Source: Modestobacter italicus (GTDB taxonomy: Bacteria > Actinomycetota > Actinomycetes > Mycobacteriales > Geodermatophilaceae). Taken from it: a stretch of DNA of 64,000 nucleotides. The DNA lies in the NCBI RefSeq assembly GCF_019799965.1, contig NZ_JABGCJ010000005.1, positions 186,001-250,000 on the forward strand, written 5' to 3'. A model generated the notes under the pieces. It was not told where the DNA came from. It was given only the letters and a program-made list of their open reading frames with translations, and made no database searches. A program made the translations under genes and the position numbers. Below are positions 1-8,389 of the stretch, piece after piece (position 1 is the first letter of the stretch; each line of letters starts with the position of its first letter).

Positions 1-1041
1 GGCAACCCGGCCTGGCTGGCGCAGGCCCCACCCGAGCAGGCGCACGCGGACGCCGTCGCCCGGCTGCTCGACGCCGGCGCCGCGGTCCGGGGCATCGCCC
101 GCACCGACGAGTTCGCCTACTCGCTGGCCGGTGCCAACGCCCACTCCGGCACGCCGCCGAACCCGGCGGCCCCGCACCGGCTGCCCGGCGGCTCCTCCAG
201 CGGCAGCGCCTCCGCCGTCGCACTGGGGCACGCCACCATCGGCCTGGGCACCGACACCGGCGGCTCGATCCGCGTTCCGGCCGCCTACCAGGGGCTGCAC
301 GGCATCCGCACCACCCACGGCGCCGTCGACCGAACCGGCCTGCTGCCCCTGGCGCCGGACTTCGACGCGGTGGGGTGGCTGACCCGGTCGGCGGACCTGC
401 TGCAGGCGGTCGGCGACGTGCTGCTGCCCCCCGGGTCGCCCGGCGGCAGCGACGAGCTGGTGTTCGCCCCCGGGCTGCTCGGCCTCGCCGAGCCGGACGT
501 CGGCGGGGCCGTGCTCGGCTGGCTGGCCGCGGCGGGGGCCACTCGACTGGACCCGACGCCGGACGAGCCGACGCCGGCGGAGCTGGACGAGTGGCGCACC
601 GCCTTCCAGACCTGGCAGGCCGCCCAGGCCTGGGCGGCCCACGGCGGCTGGCTCGACGGCCGGCTGGACGTGCTCGGCCCCGACGTGCGGTCCCGGTTCG
701 CGCACGCCGCGACCATCGACGCCGACGCCGCCGGCCGAGCCGGCGCGGTGCTGGACGGAGCGCGCGCACGGGTGCGCGGGCTGGTCGGTGACCGGGTGCT
801 GGTGCTGCCCAGCGCGCCCTCGGTGGCGCCGTTGACGGCGACCGGCGCCACCCCCGCGAACCGCAACGCGACCATGCGGCTCACCTGCCTGGCCGGGATC
901 GCCGGCCTCCCTGCGGTCAGCCTCCCCACCCGCAGCGCGCAGGGGCTCCCCGTCGGGGTGTGCCTGGTGGCCGCCGCCGGGCGGGACCGGGACCTGCTCG
1001 CCCTGGGGACGGCGTTGGCCGGAGGGCACGCACTGGCCTGA
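1..1041 (+). CDS. Amidase-signature family amidohydrolase (5' end outside window)
   Basis: The window opens inside this gene. 346 residues are visible; the N-terminus, with the catalytic lysine of the Ser-cisSer-Lys triad, lies before base 1. The amidase core is clear: GGSSSGSAS (visible residues 63-71, cis-Ser about 65) and GTDTGGSIR (83-91, nucleophile Ser89). Family members hydrolyse linear amides or ureido compounds in the cytoplasm. No allophanate-hydrolase C-terminal domain follows. It lies 209 bp before the urate/allantoin genes on the same strand. Because the ureidoglycine aminotransferase encoded downstream releases oxalurate, an AtzE/HpxY-like oxalurate or related amidase is a reasonable inference, but the substrate cannot be read from sequence. 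Confidence 0.85.
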   Translation, partial: GNPAWLAQAPPEQAHADAVARLLDAGAAVRGIARTDEFAYSLAGANAHSGTPPNPAAPHRLPGGSSSGSASAVALGHATIGLGTDTGGSIRVPAAYQGLHGIRTTHGAVDRTGLLPLAPDFDAVGWLTRSADLLQAVGDVLLPPGSPGGSDELVFAPGLLGLAEPDVGGAVLGWLAAAGATRLDPTPDEPTPAELDEWRTAFQTWQAAQAWAAHGGWLDGRLDVLGPDVRSRFAHAATIDADAAGRAGAVLDGARARVRGLVGDRVLVLPSAPSVAPLTATGATPANRNATMRLTCLAGIAGLPAVSLPTRSAQGLPVGVCLVAAAGRDRDLLALGTALAGGHALA

Positions 1042-1250
1042 GCCGTGCCGGGGAGAGTGGCGCCGCGGGCGCCCGCGGCTCCGGCCTGCTCTGCGCGGGT
1101 CGACCCGCGCCTGCCCTCGGCAGCCGCGGCCGGCGACGGTGATCCGGCACCTGGTCGCCCAGCCGGCCACGCCACGCAGCGCCGACTCAGGACACACAAC
1201 GCTGAGACGATCGAAACGCGGGTGAAACTCCGGTTTCCTACCGTCGCCGG

Positions 1251-1748
1251 GTGCGCATCGCGGAGTTCGACGCCCTGCCGGCCGACGCGGCGGCGGAGCT
1301 GGTCCGGCAGTGCGCCGGCATCCCCTCGTTCGTGTCCACGCTGGTCGCGGGCCGGCCGCACGGGAGCGTCGACCAGCTCCTCGCCGCCGCCCGGTCGCAG
1401 GCGGCCGCCTGGACCGACGCCGAGGTCGCAGCGGCGCTGGCCGACCACCCGCGGATCGGCGAACGGCCGACCGGCGACGGAGCGGGCGCCGCCCTGTCCA
1501 GCCGCGAGCAGGCCGGCGTGGACCCGGCCGACGCGGACCTGCGAGGACGTCTGGCCGAGGGCAACCGGCGCTACGAGGAGCGGTTCGGCCGGATCTACCT
1601 GGTCCGCGCCGCCGGACGCACCGGGCCGGAGCTGCTCGAGCTCCTGGAGCAACGGCTCACCCACGACCCCGCCACGGAGCTCGAGGTCACCCGGGCCCAG
1701 CTGGCGGAGATCGCACTGCTGCGACTGGAGGGGCTGGTCACGTCATGA
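1251..1748 (+). CDS. uraD: 2-oxo-4-hydroxy-4-carboxy-5-ureidoimidazoline (OHCU) decarboxylase
   Basis: This 165-residue protein catalyses the last step from urate to (S)-allantoin, decarboxylating OHCU. The family motif HPRIGE is at residues 66-71 with the catalytic His66, followed by SSREQAG, and the length is normal for UraD. The start is the GTG at 1251. No Shine-Dalgarno sequence precedes it; instead TACCGT at 1239-1244 lies 6 nt upstream, which fits a leaderless -10 element seen at several other genes here. The stop overlaps the uraH start by ATGA, so the two are translationally coupled at the head of the purine operon. Confidence 0.93.
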   Translation: MRIAEFDALPADAAAELVRQCAGIPSFVSTLVAGRPHGSVDQLLAAARSQAAAWTDAEVAAALADHPRIGERPTGDGAGAALSSREQAGVDPADADLRGRLAEGNRRYEERFGRIYLVRAAGRTGPELLELLEQRLTHDPATELEVTRAQLAEIALLRLEGLVTS

Positions 1749-2059
1749 GCACCGTCAGCACCCACGTCCTGGACGCCGTCCTGGGCCGGCCCGCGGCCGG
1801 CCTGGACCTCGTGCTGACCCGGCCCGGCGGCGGCACCACCGCCGGGCGGACCGACGACGACGGCCGCTGGCGCCACGACGGCGACCTGCCGGCCGGGGTG
1901 CACACCGTGCGGTTCGCCACCGGCGCGTGGTTCGCCGCCCAGCAGCGCGAGACGTTCCACCCCGAGGTCACCGTGGCCTTCACGGTGACCGAGGGCGAGC
2001 ACCACCACGTCGCCCTGCTGCTGAGCCCGTTCGCCTACACCACTTACCGGGGGTCCTGA
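1745..2059 (+). CDS. uraH: 5-hydroxyisourate hydrolase (transthyretin-like)
   Basis: A 104-residue hydrolase that opens 5-hydroxyisourate, the product of urate oxidase, to OHCU. The N-terminal THVLDAVLGRPA segment carries the active-site His7, and the protein ends in YRGS, the C-terminal tetrapeptide diagnostic of HIU hydrolases as opposed to transthyretins. The open frame extends upstream to 1310, but homology begins exactly at the ATG at 1745, which overlaps the uraD stop. Its own stop overlaps the next ATG (TGATG). The gene order uraD-uraH-uricase is typical of actinobacterial urate operons. Confidence 0.95.
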   Translation: MSTVSTHVLDAVLGRPAAGLDLVLTRPGGGTTAGRTDDDGRWRHDGDLPAGVHTVRFATGAWFAAQQRETFHPEVTVAFTVTEGEHHHVALLLSPFAYTTYRGS

Positions 2060-2955
2060 TGAGCAACACCTACGTGCTGGGCCCGCACCAGTACGGCAAG
2101 GCCGAGTGCCGGCTGGTCCGGATCGAGCGGGACACCGCGGTGCACGCGATCGCCGACCTCAACGTGACCACCCAGCTGCGCGGGGACTTCGGAGCGGCCT
2201 ACACCGACGGGGACAACGCGCACGTCCACGCCACCGACACGCAGAAGAACACCGTCTACGCCCTCGCCGAGGAGCACGGCGTCACCTCCCCCGAGGCGTT
2301 CCTGCTCGCGCTCGCCGGCCACTGGCGGGCCCAGCCGTGGGTGACGGGCACGCAGATGTCCGCCGAGCAGTACGCCTGGGAGCGCATCGGTGCCGGCACC
2401 GGCGGCGAGGGGCACTCCTTCGCCCGGTCCGGCCGGGAGACCCGCACCGCGGTGGTGCAGACCGACGGGGACGAGACGTTCGTCCTCGGCGGGCTCACCG
2501 ACCTGACCGTGCTGAAGAGCACCGGCAGCGAGTTCTCCGGCTTCCCGCGCGACCGGTTCACCACCCTGGCCGAGACCACCGACCGGATCCTGGCCACCAG
2601 CGTCACCGCCTGGTGGCGGTACACCACCACTGCGCTGGACTGGGACACCGCCTGGTCCGCCGTCCGCGCCGCGATGGTCGATGCCTTCGCCGGCACGCAC
2701 AGCCTCGCCCTGCAGCAGACCATCCACGCGATGGGCACCGCGGCGATGGACGCCGTCCCGGAGATCGCCGAAATCCGGATCAGCTGCCCGAACAAGCACC
2801 ACTTCGAGGTCGACCTCGGCCCGTTCGGGACGGCCAACGGCGGCAAGGTGTTCGTCGCGGCGGACCGGCCCTACGGGCTGATCCAGGCCACCCTCCAGCG
2901 CGCCGGCGTCCCCGCCGAACCCCGCGCGTGGGCCAGCGTGCCGGCGTTCGCGTGA
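2059..2955 (+). CDS. uox: Urate oxidase (cofactor-free uricase)
   Basis: A 298-residue uricase that oxidises urate with O2 to 5-hydroxyisourate without cofactor. The TDTQKNT segment (residues 59-65) supplies the catalytic threonine, Lys14 matches the N-terminal catalytic lysine, and CPNKHH (243-248) supplies the histidine near the active site. The uricase signature around VLKSTGSEFSGFPRDRF is intact. Length is normal, with two tunnelling-fold repeats. ATG at 2059 overlaps the uraH stop, and the stop overlaps the GTG of allantoinase, so this gene lies in the middle of a fully coupled transcript. Confidence 0.96.
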   Translation: MSNTYVLGPHQYGKAECRLVRIERDTAVHAIADLNVTTQLRGDFGAAYTDGDNAHVHATDTQKNTVYALAEEHGVTSPEAFLLALAGHWRAQPWVTGTQMSAEQYAWERIGAGTGGEGHSFARSGRETRTAVVQTDGDETFVLGGLTDLTVLKSTGSEFSGFPRDRFTTLAETTDRILATSVTAWWRYTTTALDWDTAWSAVRAAMVDAFAGTHSLALQQTIHAMGTAAMDAVPEIAEIRISCPNKHHFEVDLGPFGTANGGKVFVAADRPYGLIQATLQRAGVPAEPRAWASVPAFA

Positions 2956-4298
2956 CCATCGTCCCCGCGGAGGTCACCGCCGTGCGCGCCCGACGGGTGC
3001 TCGTCGGCGACACGGTCCGGCCGGCCACGGTGCGCGTCTCCGGCGGCCGGATCACCGCGATCGACCCCTACGACGACCCGGTCGACGGCGCGCTCGAGGT
3101 GCCCGACACCGCGCACCTGCTGCCCGGCGTGGTCGACACCCACGTGCACGTCAACGAACCGGGCCGCACCCACTGGGAGGGGTTCGCCACCGCGACCAGG
3201 GCGGCCGCGCTCGGCGGCGTCACCACGCTGGTCGACATGCCGCTCAACGCGATCCCGCCCACCACCACGGTCGACCACCTCCGCCGCAAGCAGGAGGCGG
3301 CGCGCGACCGGCTCGCCGTCGACGTCGGCTTCTGGGGTGGCGCGGTGCCGGGCAACGAGGGTGATCTCGAGGCGCTGTGGGCAGCTGGGGTGTTCGGCTT
3401 CAAGTGCTTCCTCTCCCCCAGCGGCGTCGACGAGTTCCCGCCCCTGGACCCCACCGGCTTCTCGCGCGTCCTCCGGCGCGTCGCCGGCTTCGGCGGGCTG
3501 GTCATCGTGCACGCCGAGGACGCCGCCGTGCTCGAGGCGGCCCCGGCCCGGCCGAGCCGGGCGTACGCGGACTTCCTGCTCAGCCGGCCGGACGACGCCG
3601 AGACCGCGGCGATCCGGCAGGTGGTCGACGGCGCACGCGAGACCGGCGCCCGGGTCCACGTGCTGCACCTGTCCAGCGCCCGGGCGCTGCCGCTGCTCCA
3701 CGCCGCCCGGGACGAGGGGCTGCCCGTGACGGTGGAGACCTGCCCGCACTACCTGACGTTCAGCGCCGAGCAGATCCCCGACGCCGCGCCGCAGTTCAAG
3801 TGCTGCCCGCCGATCCGGGACGCCGGCAACCGCGACGAGCTGTGGGCGGCGCTGACCGCGGGCGTCATCGACTGCGTGGTCAGCGACCACTCCCCCGCCA
3901 CCGCGGCGGAGAAGTCACGGGGCGACGGTGACCTGCAGCAGGCCTGGGGCGGCGTGTCCGGCCTGCAGGTCGGGTTCACCGCCGTCGCCGCCGAGGCCGC
4001 CCGGCGCGGCGTCGACGTGGCCACGGTGAGCCGCTGGACGTCCCGCAACACCGCCGACCTCGTCGGGCTGTCCGGCAAGGGCCGGATCGAGGTCGGCGCC
4101 GACGCCGACCTGGTCGTGCACGACACCGCCGCGGACACCGTGGTGGTGGCCGAGCAGCTGGCCCACCGCAACCCGATCTCCGCCTACGACGGCCTCACCC
4201 TCCCCGGCCGGGTGACGCACACGCTCGTGCGCGGGCGCGCCGTGGACCCCGACCGCCCCGACCGCACCTGGGGCACCCAGCTCGAGAGGAGCGCCTGA
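2952..4298 (+). CDS. allB: Allantoinase
   Basis: A 448-residue cyclic amidohydrolase that opens (S)-allantoin to allantoate. The binuclear metal site is visible: HVH at 64-66 in the segment HVHVNEPGRTHWEG, the carboxylated lysine Lys151 in FGFKCFLSPSG, and later VETCPHYL and SDHSP. GTG at 2952 overlaps the uricase stop (GTGA) and is chosen on coupling. A second GTG at 2982 would remove ten residues and is equally close to the homology start. A GAGAGGAG sequence just before the stop is the ribosome-binding site for the next gene. Confidence 0.95.
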   Translation: MTIVPAEVTAVRARRVLVGDTVRPATVRVSGGRITAIDPYDDPVDGALEVPDTAHLLPGVVDTHVHVNEPGRTHWEGFATATRAAALGGVTTLVDMPLNAIPPTTTVDHLRRKQEAARDRLAVDVGFWGGAVPGNEGDLEALWAAGVFGFKCFLSPSGVDEFPPLDPTGFSRVLRRVAGFGGLVIVHAEDAAVLEAAPARPSRAYADFLLSRPDDAETAAIRQVVDGARETGARVHVLHLSSARALPLLHAARDEGLPVTVETCPHYLTFSAEQIPDAAPQFKCCPPIRDAGNRDELWAALTAGVIDCVVSDHSPATAAEKSRGDGDLQQAWGGVSGLQVGFTAVAAEAARRGVDVATVSRWTSRNTADLVGLSGKGRIEVGADADLVVHDTAADTVVVAEQLAHRNPISAYDGLTLPGRVTHTLVRGRAVDPDRPDRTWGTQLERSA

Positions 4299-5518
4299 TG
4301 GTCCCCACCGGCGAGCTGCACGTCCCGCCCCGGCTGCTGATGGGCCCTGGCCCGATCACCGTCGACCCGCGCGTGCTGCGGGCCATGTCGGCCCAGCTGG
4401 TCGGCCAGTTCGACCCGTTCATGACCGGCACCATGAGCGAGACGATGGCGCTGTACCGGCAGGTCTTCCACACGGCCAACGACCAGACGTTCCTCGTCGA
4501 CGGCACCTCACGGGCCGGCATCGAGGCGGCCCTGGTGTCGCTGCTGGAACCGGGCGACCGCGTGCTGGTCCCGGTGTTCGGCCGGTTCGGTCACCTGCTC
4601 GCCGAGATCGCGGCGCGCTGCGGTGCCGAGGTGCACACCGTCGAGGCGCCGTGGGGCGAGGTGGTCCCGCCGGAGGTCGTCGAGGAGGCCGTCGTCCGGG
4701 TCCGGCCCAGGCTGCTCGCCGTCGTCCACGGCGACACCTCCACCACCATGTGCCAGCCGCTGGCCGAGATCGGTGAGATCTGCCGCCGGCACGACGTGCT
4801 GCTGTACTGCGACGCCACCGCCTCCCTCGGCGGCAACCCCTTCGAGACCGACGCCTGGGGGATCGACGTCGCCACCGCGGGCCTGCAGAAGTGCCTCGGC
4901 GGACCGTCCGGCAGCGCCCCGATCACCCTCTCGCCGCGCGCGGCCGGGCTGATCGAGGGCCGCACGCACGTGGAGGCCGGCATCCGCGCCGACGACGACA
5001 CCGACCGCGGCACCCGGATCGCCTCCAACTACCTCGATCTCGCCCAGGTGATGGCCTACTGGGGCCCGCGCCGGCTCAACCACCACACGGAGGCCGCGAC
5101 CATGCTCTACGCGGCCCGCGAGTGCGCGCGGCTGCTGGTCGAGGAGGGCCTCGACGCCGCGGTCGCCCGGCACGAACTGCACGGCCGGGCGATGCTCGCC
5201 GGGGTCCGTGGCCTCGGCCTGCAGGTCTTCGGCGACACCGCGCACAAGATGACCAACGTCGTCGCGGTGCTCATCCCCGAGGGCGTGGACGGCGAGGCGG
5301 TGCGGACGGCGCTGCTCGAGGACTTCGGCATCGAGATCGGCACCTCCTTCGGGCCCCTGCACGGCCGGGTCTGGCGCATCGGCACGATGGGCTACAACGC
5401 CCGCCGGGACGCCGTGCTGACCACCCTGGCCGCCCTGGAACAGGTGCTCCGCGGCTGCGGCGGGGCCGTGACCGCCGGGGGCGCGGTCGGCGCCGCGCGG
5501 GAGGTGTACGCCGGATGA
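4298..5518 (+). CDS. pucG: (S)-ureidoglycine--glyoxylate aminotransferase (PucG-type, class V PLP enzyme)
   Basis: A 406-residue PLP aminotransferase of the alanine-glyoxylate family. The Schiff-base lysine is Lys198 in GLQKCLGGPSG, and GTSRAGIEAAL near residue 70 binds the PLP phosphate. In purine operons this family transaminates (S)-ureidoglycine with glyoxylate to give glycine and oxalurate. That role follows from its place between allantoinase and allantoate amidohydrolase; the sequence alone would also fit serine- or alanine-glyoxylate aminotransferase. The ATG overlaps the allB stop, and its own stop overlaps the allC ATG. Confidence 0.88.
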   Translation: MVPTGELHVPPRLLMGPGPITVDPRVLRAMSAQLVGQFDPFMTGTMSETMALYRQVFHTANDQTFLVDGTSRAGIEAALVSLLEPGDRVLVPVFGRFGHLLAEIAARCGAEVHTVEAPWGEVVPPEVVEEAVVRVRPRLLAVVHGDTSTTMCQPLAEIGEICRRHDVLLYCDATASLGGNPFETDAWGIDVATAGLQKCLGGPSGSAPITLSPRAAGLIEGRTHVEAGIRADDDTDRGTRIASNYLDLAQVMAYWGPRRLNHHTEAATMLYAARECARLLVEEGLDAAVARHELHGRAMLAGVRGLGLQVFGDTAHKMTNVVAVLIPEGVDGEAVRTALLEDFGIEIGTSFGPLHGRVWRIGTMGYNARRDAVLTTLAALEQVLRGCGGAVTAGGAVGAAREVYAG

Positions 5519-6768
5519 GCGCACCCCCGACCTCCGCCGCCGGCGTGCTGGCCCGCTGCGCCGAGCTCGACCAGCTCTCCGCCCACCCGCAGCACCTCGA
5601 GCGCCTGCACCTCACCGCAGAGCACGCGGCGGCCAACCGGCTCACGGCCGGGTGGATGGAGCTGGCCGGCCTGCGCACCTGGCAGGACGCGGCCGGCAAC
5701 CAGTGGGGCCGCCGCGAGGGCGCCGCCCCCGGGCAGCCCGCGCTGGTGCTCGGCTCGCACCTGGACACCGTCCCCGACGCCGGCAGCTTCGACGGGATGC
5801 TCGGCGTCGTCATGGCCGTGGCGGTGGCCGAGCGGCTGCGCGGTGCCGACCTGCCCTTCGCCCTCGAGGTCGTCGGGTTCAGCGACGAGGAGGGCGCCCG
5901 GTTCGGCAAGGCGCTGCTGGGCAGCCAGGCGGTCGCCGGCACCTGGGACCCCGCCTGGTGGGACCTGCGGGACGACGACGGGGTGACCCTGCACCGGGCG
6001 TTCGGCGACTTCGGCCTCGACCCGGACCGGGTCGGCGACGCGGCCCGGCGGCCGGCCGAGCTGGTCGGCTACCTGGAGGCGCACATCGAGCAGGGGCCGT
6101 ACCTGGAGGCCGCCGACCGGTCGCTGGGGTACGTCACCGCCATCGCCGGGGCCCGGCGCTTCCGGCTCTCGGTGCTCGGCGAGGCCCGGCACGCCGGTGG
6201 CACCCCCTACCCCCGGCGACGCGACGCGCTGGTCGGGGCCAGCGAGGCAGTCGTCGCCGTCGAGCGGCTGGCCCGGGCCGGCGACGCCATCGCCACGGTC
6301 GGCCGGCTCGAGGTGCTGCCCGGTGCCGTCAACGTCATCCCCGGGCGGGCCGACCTCACCCTGGACCTGCGCGCCGCCACCGACGAGGAGCGGGACGCGA
6401 TGTGGGACGTGATGCGCGCCGAGATCGCGGGGATCTGCGACCGGCGGGGGCTCGGTCTGGAGGTCGTGGAGACCCACCGGGCGCCCGCCGCGCCGTGCGC
6501 GGGGTGGCTGCAGCAGGCGGTCGCCCACGGGATCCGGGCCACCGACGACCTCGGCGCCGCCGAGCCGATGGGGTTGTGGAGCCGCGCCGGCCACGACGCG
6601 ATGGCGCTGGCCGCGGTGACCGATGTCGGCATGCTCTTCCTGCGCTGCGCCGACGGGATCAGCCACTCCCCCGACGAGGACGTCCGCGAGGTCGACGTCG
6701 CCCGTGGGCTGGACGCCTTCGAGGCCGCCGTGCGCTCGGTCGCGGCAGCGGTGCGGAGCCGGCCGTGA
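5515..6768 (+). CDS. allC: Allantoate amidohydrolase (M20/Zn-dependent)
   Basis: A 417-residue Zn/Mn amidohydrolase of the peptidase M20 group that removes carbamoyl nitrogen from allantoate, giving ureidoglycine, CO2 and ammonia. Metal ligands are visible in GSHLDTVPDAGSFDG, in SDEEGARFG (the catalytic and bridging Glu-Glu pair), in HIEQGP and in the C-terminal HSPDE. The dimerisation-domain HAGGTPYPRRRDAL matches the allantoate/carbamoylase family. ATG at 5515 overlaps the pucG stop by ATGA. It could act on related N-carbamoyl amino acids, but its context favours allantoate. Confidence 0.92.
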   Translation: MSAPPTSAAGVLARCAELDQLSAHPQHLERLHLTAEHAAANRLTAGWMELAGLRTWQDAAGNQWGRREGAAPGQPALVLGSHLDTVPDAGSFDGMLGVVMAVAVAERLRGADLPFALEVVGFSDEEGARFGKALLGSQAVAGTWDPAWWDLRDDDGVTLHRAFGDFGLDPDRVGDAARRPAELVGYLEAHIEQGPYLEAADRSLGYVTAIAGARRFRLSVLGEARHAGGTPYPRRRDALVGASEAVVAVERLARAGDAIATVGRLEVLPGAVNVIPGRADLTLDLRAATDEERDAMWDVMRAEIAGICDRRGLGLEVVETHRAPAAPCAGWLQQAVAHGIRATDDLGAAEPMGLWSRAGHDAMALAAVTDVGMLFLRCADGISHSPDEDVREVDVARGLDAFEAAVRSVAAAVRSRP

Positions 6769-7580
6769 CCGGACCGCGGATCGACGAGCGGATCGCCCGG
6801 CGCCACCCGCAGCTCACCGCCCAGGAGCGCCGGGCCGCCGAGACGCTGCTGGAGCACCTGGACGACCTCGCGATCTACCGCGCGGCCGAGCTCGCTGCCC
6901 TGGCCGGGGTGTCGAAGGCGACGATGAGCCGGTTGTTCCGCTCCCTGGGGTTCGCCTCCTTCGACGAGGTCCGGGCGCACCTGCGCGCCCTGCGCACCGA
7001 GGGCGAGCCGGGCCGGCCGGCCGGCCCGCCGGACCTCTCCGGTCACGCCGCGGCCGAGGCGGACGCCGTCGCCACCGCGGTGCACCAGCCGGGCCTGGCC
7101 GACGCCGTCACCCTGCTGGCCGAGGCCCGCTCGGTGCTGGTCGTCGGCTGGCGGAACAGCCACCCCGTGGCGCTGCACCTGCGCGAGCAGCTGGTCCAGG
7201 CCCGTCCCCGGGTCACGCTGGCGCCGCTCCCGGGACAGGTGGTCGGTGAGGAGCTGGCCGACCTGGGCCCCGGCGACGCGGTGGTGGCCGTCGGCTTCCG
7301 GCGGCGGCCGGCCGGGTTCGCGGCGTTCCTGGCCACGGCCGCGGCCACCGGTGCCGACGTGGTGCTGCTCGGCGACCCGACCGCCGCCGGGCACGCCGAC
7401 GCGGCCCGGGTCTGGCTGCCGTGCCCGGTGCAGGGGGCGCTGGCCTACGACTCGTACGCCGCCGCGATGAGCCTGGTCGCCGTGCTCGCCGACGGCGTCC
7501 TGACCCGGGTGGGGCGCACCGGTCGCGACCGCGTCTCGGCGATCAGCGTCACCTACGACCGGCTCGTGGAGGTGGAGTGA
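6765..7580 (+). CDS. MurR/RpiR-family transcriptional regulator
   Basis: A 271-residue regulator with an N-terminal RpiR helix-turn-helix (AELAALAGVSKATMSRLF at roughly residues 40-57) and a C-terminal SIS sugar-isomerase-like domain (VLVVGWRNSHPVALHLREQ onward, about 125-240) that normally binds a small ligand. The GTG start overlaps the allC stop by GTGA and the stop overlaps the next ATG, so the regulator is embedded in the purine operon and is likely co-expressed with it. A role as ligand-responsive controller of this island is inferred from position; the ligand is unknown. Confidence 0.88.
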   Translation: MTGPRIDERIARRHPQLTAQERRAAETLLEHLDDLAIYRAAELAALAGVSKATMSRLFRSLGFASFDEVRAHLRALRTEGEPGRPAGPPDLSGHAAAEADAVATAVHQPGLADAVTLLAEARSVLVVGWRNSHPVALHLREQLVQARPRVTLAPLPGQVVGEELADLGPGDAVVAVGFRRRPAGFAAFLATAAATGADVVLLGDPTAAGHADAARVWLPCPVQGALAYDSYAAAMSLVAVLADGVLTRVGRTGRDRVSAISVTYDRLVEVE

Positions 7581-8389
7581 TGGACCTGGCCTGGGTGGAG
7601 AGCCACCGGGAGGTCGCGGACCGGGCCGGCCTCGCGCTGGCACCGGGTGAGCGGCTGCTGGCCGGTGGCACCTGGCTGTTCTCGGCACCGCAACCGGGGG
7701 TCACCGGGCTGGTCGACCTCACCACCACGGGGTGGTCGCCGTGGGAGCCACGGCCGGACGGCGGCCTGCGGCTGGCCGCCACCTGCACCGTCGCGCAGGT
7801 CCGGCAGGCCCCCTGGCCCGCCTCCCGGCTGGCCCGGCAGTGCGCCGACGCGTTGCTCATGTCGTTCAAGGTGCAGGCCGCGGCGACCGTCGGCGGGAAC
7901 CTCTGCCTCGGGCTGCCGGCCGGCGCGATGATCGCGCTCACCGCTTCCCTCGGTGGCGAGGCGGTCGTCTGGACCCCCGACGGCGCGGAGCGCCGCACCC
8001 CGGTCGCCGCGTTCGTGACCGGCGCCGGGACCGTCGACCTGCGGCCCGGTGAGGTGCTCCGCGCGGTCGACCTCCCCGGGCCGGCGCTGCGGGCCCCGAC
8101 CGCCTTCGGCCGGGCCTCGCTGACCACCTACGGCCGCAGCGCGGCCCTGGTCATCGGCCGGCGCGACCCGGACGCCGTGGTGCTCACGCTGACCGCCTCG
8201 GTCCCCCGTCCGGTGGTCCTCACCCTGCCCCCGGCCCCGGACGAGCAGGTCGTACGGGCGGCGGTGGCCGACGCCGGCGCCGCGGTCGGCTGGTACGCCG
8301 ACGTCCACGGCGCCCCGGACTGGCGGGCCGCGCAGACCGCGCGCCTGGCGGTCGGGGTGTGCGCGGAGCTCGCCGGGGCGGCGTCGTGA
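7580..8389 (+). CDS. Molybdenum hydroxylase FAD-binding subunit (xanthine dehydrogenase-type)
   Basis: A 269-residue CO-dehydrogenase/xanthine-dehydrogenase medium subunit. The FAD-binding motif LLAGGTWL is near residue 27 and the second motif [15 protein letters not shown] lies at about 105-120. The Trp in the first motif replaces the more common Asp. The subunit passes electrons from the iron-sulphur clusters to NAD+ or another acceptor. ATG at 7580 overlaps the regulator stop, and the stop overlaps the start of the fused 2Fe-2S/Mo subunit. Together the two genes make a complete three-domain enzyme; hypoxanthine/xanthine is the likely substrate from context. Confidence 0.88.
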   Translation: MDLAWVESHREVADRAGLALAPGERLLAGGTWLFSAPQPGVTGLVDLTTTGWSPWEPRPDGGLRLAATCTVAQVRQAPWPASRLARQCADALLMSFKVQAAATVGGNLCLGLPAGAMIALTASLGGEAVVWTPDGAERRTPVAAFVTGAGTVDLRPGEVLRAVDLPGPALRAPTAFGRASLTTYGRSAALVIGRRDPDAVVLTLTASVPRPVVLTLPPAPDEQVVRAAVADAGAAVGWYADVHGAPDWRAAQTARLAVGVCAELAGAAS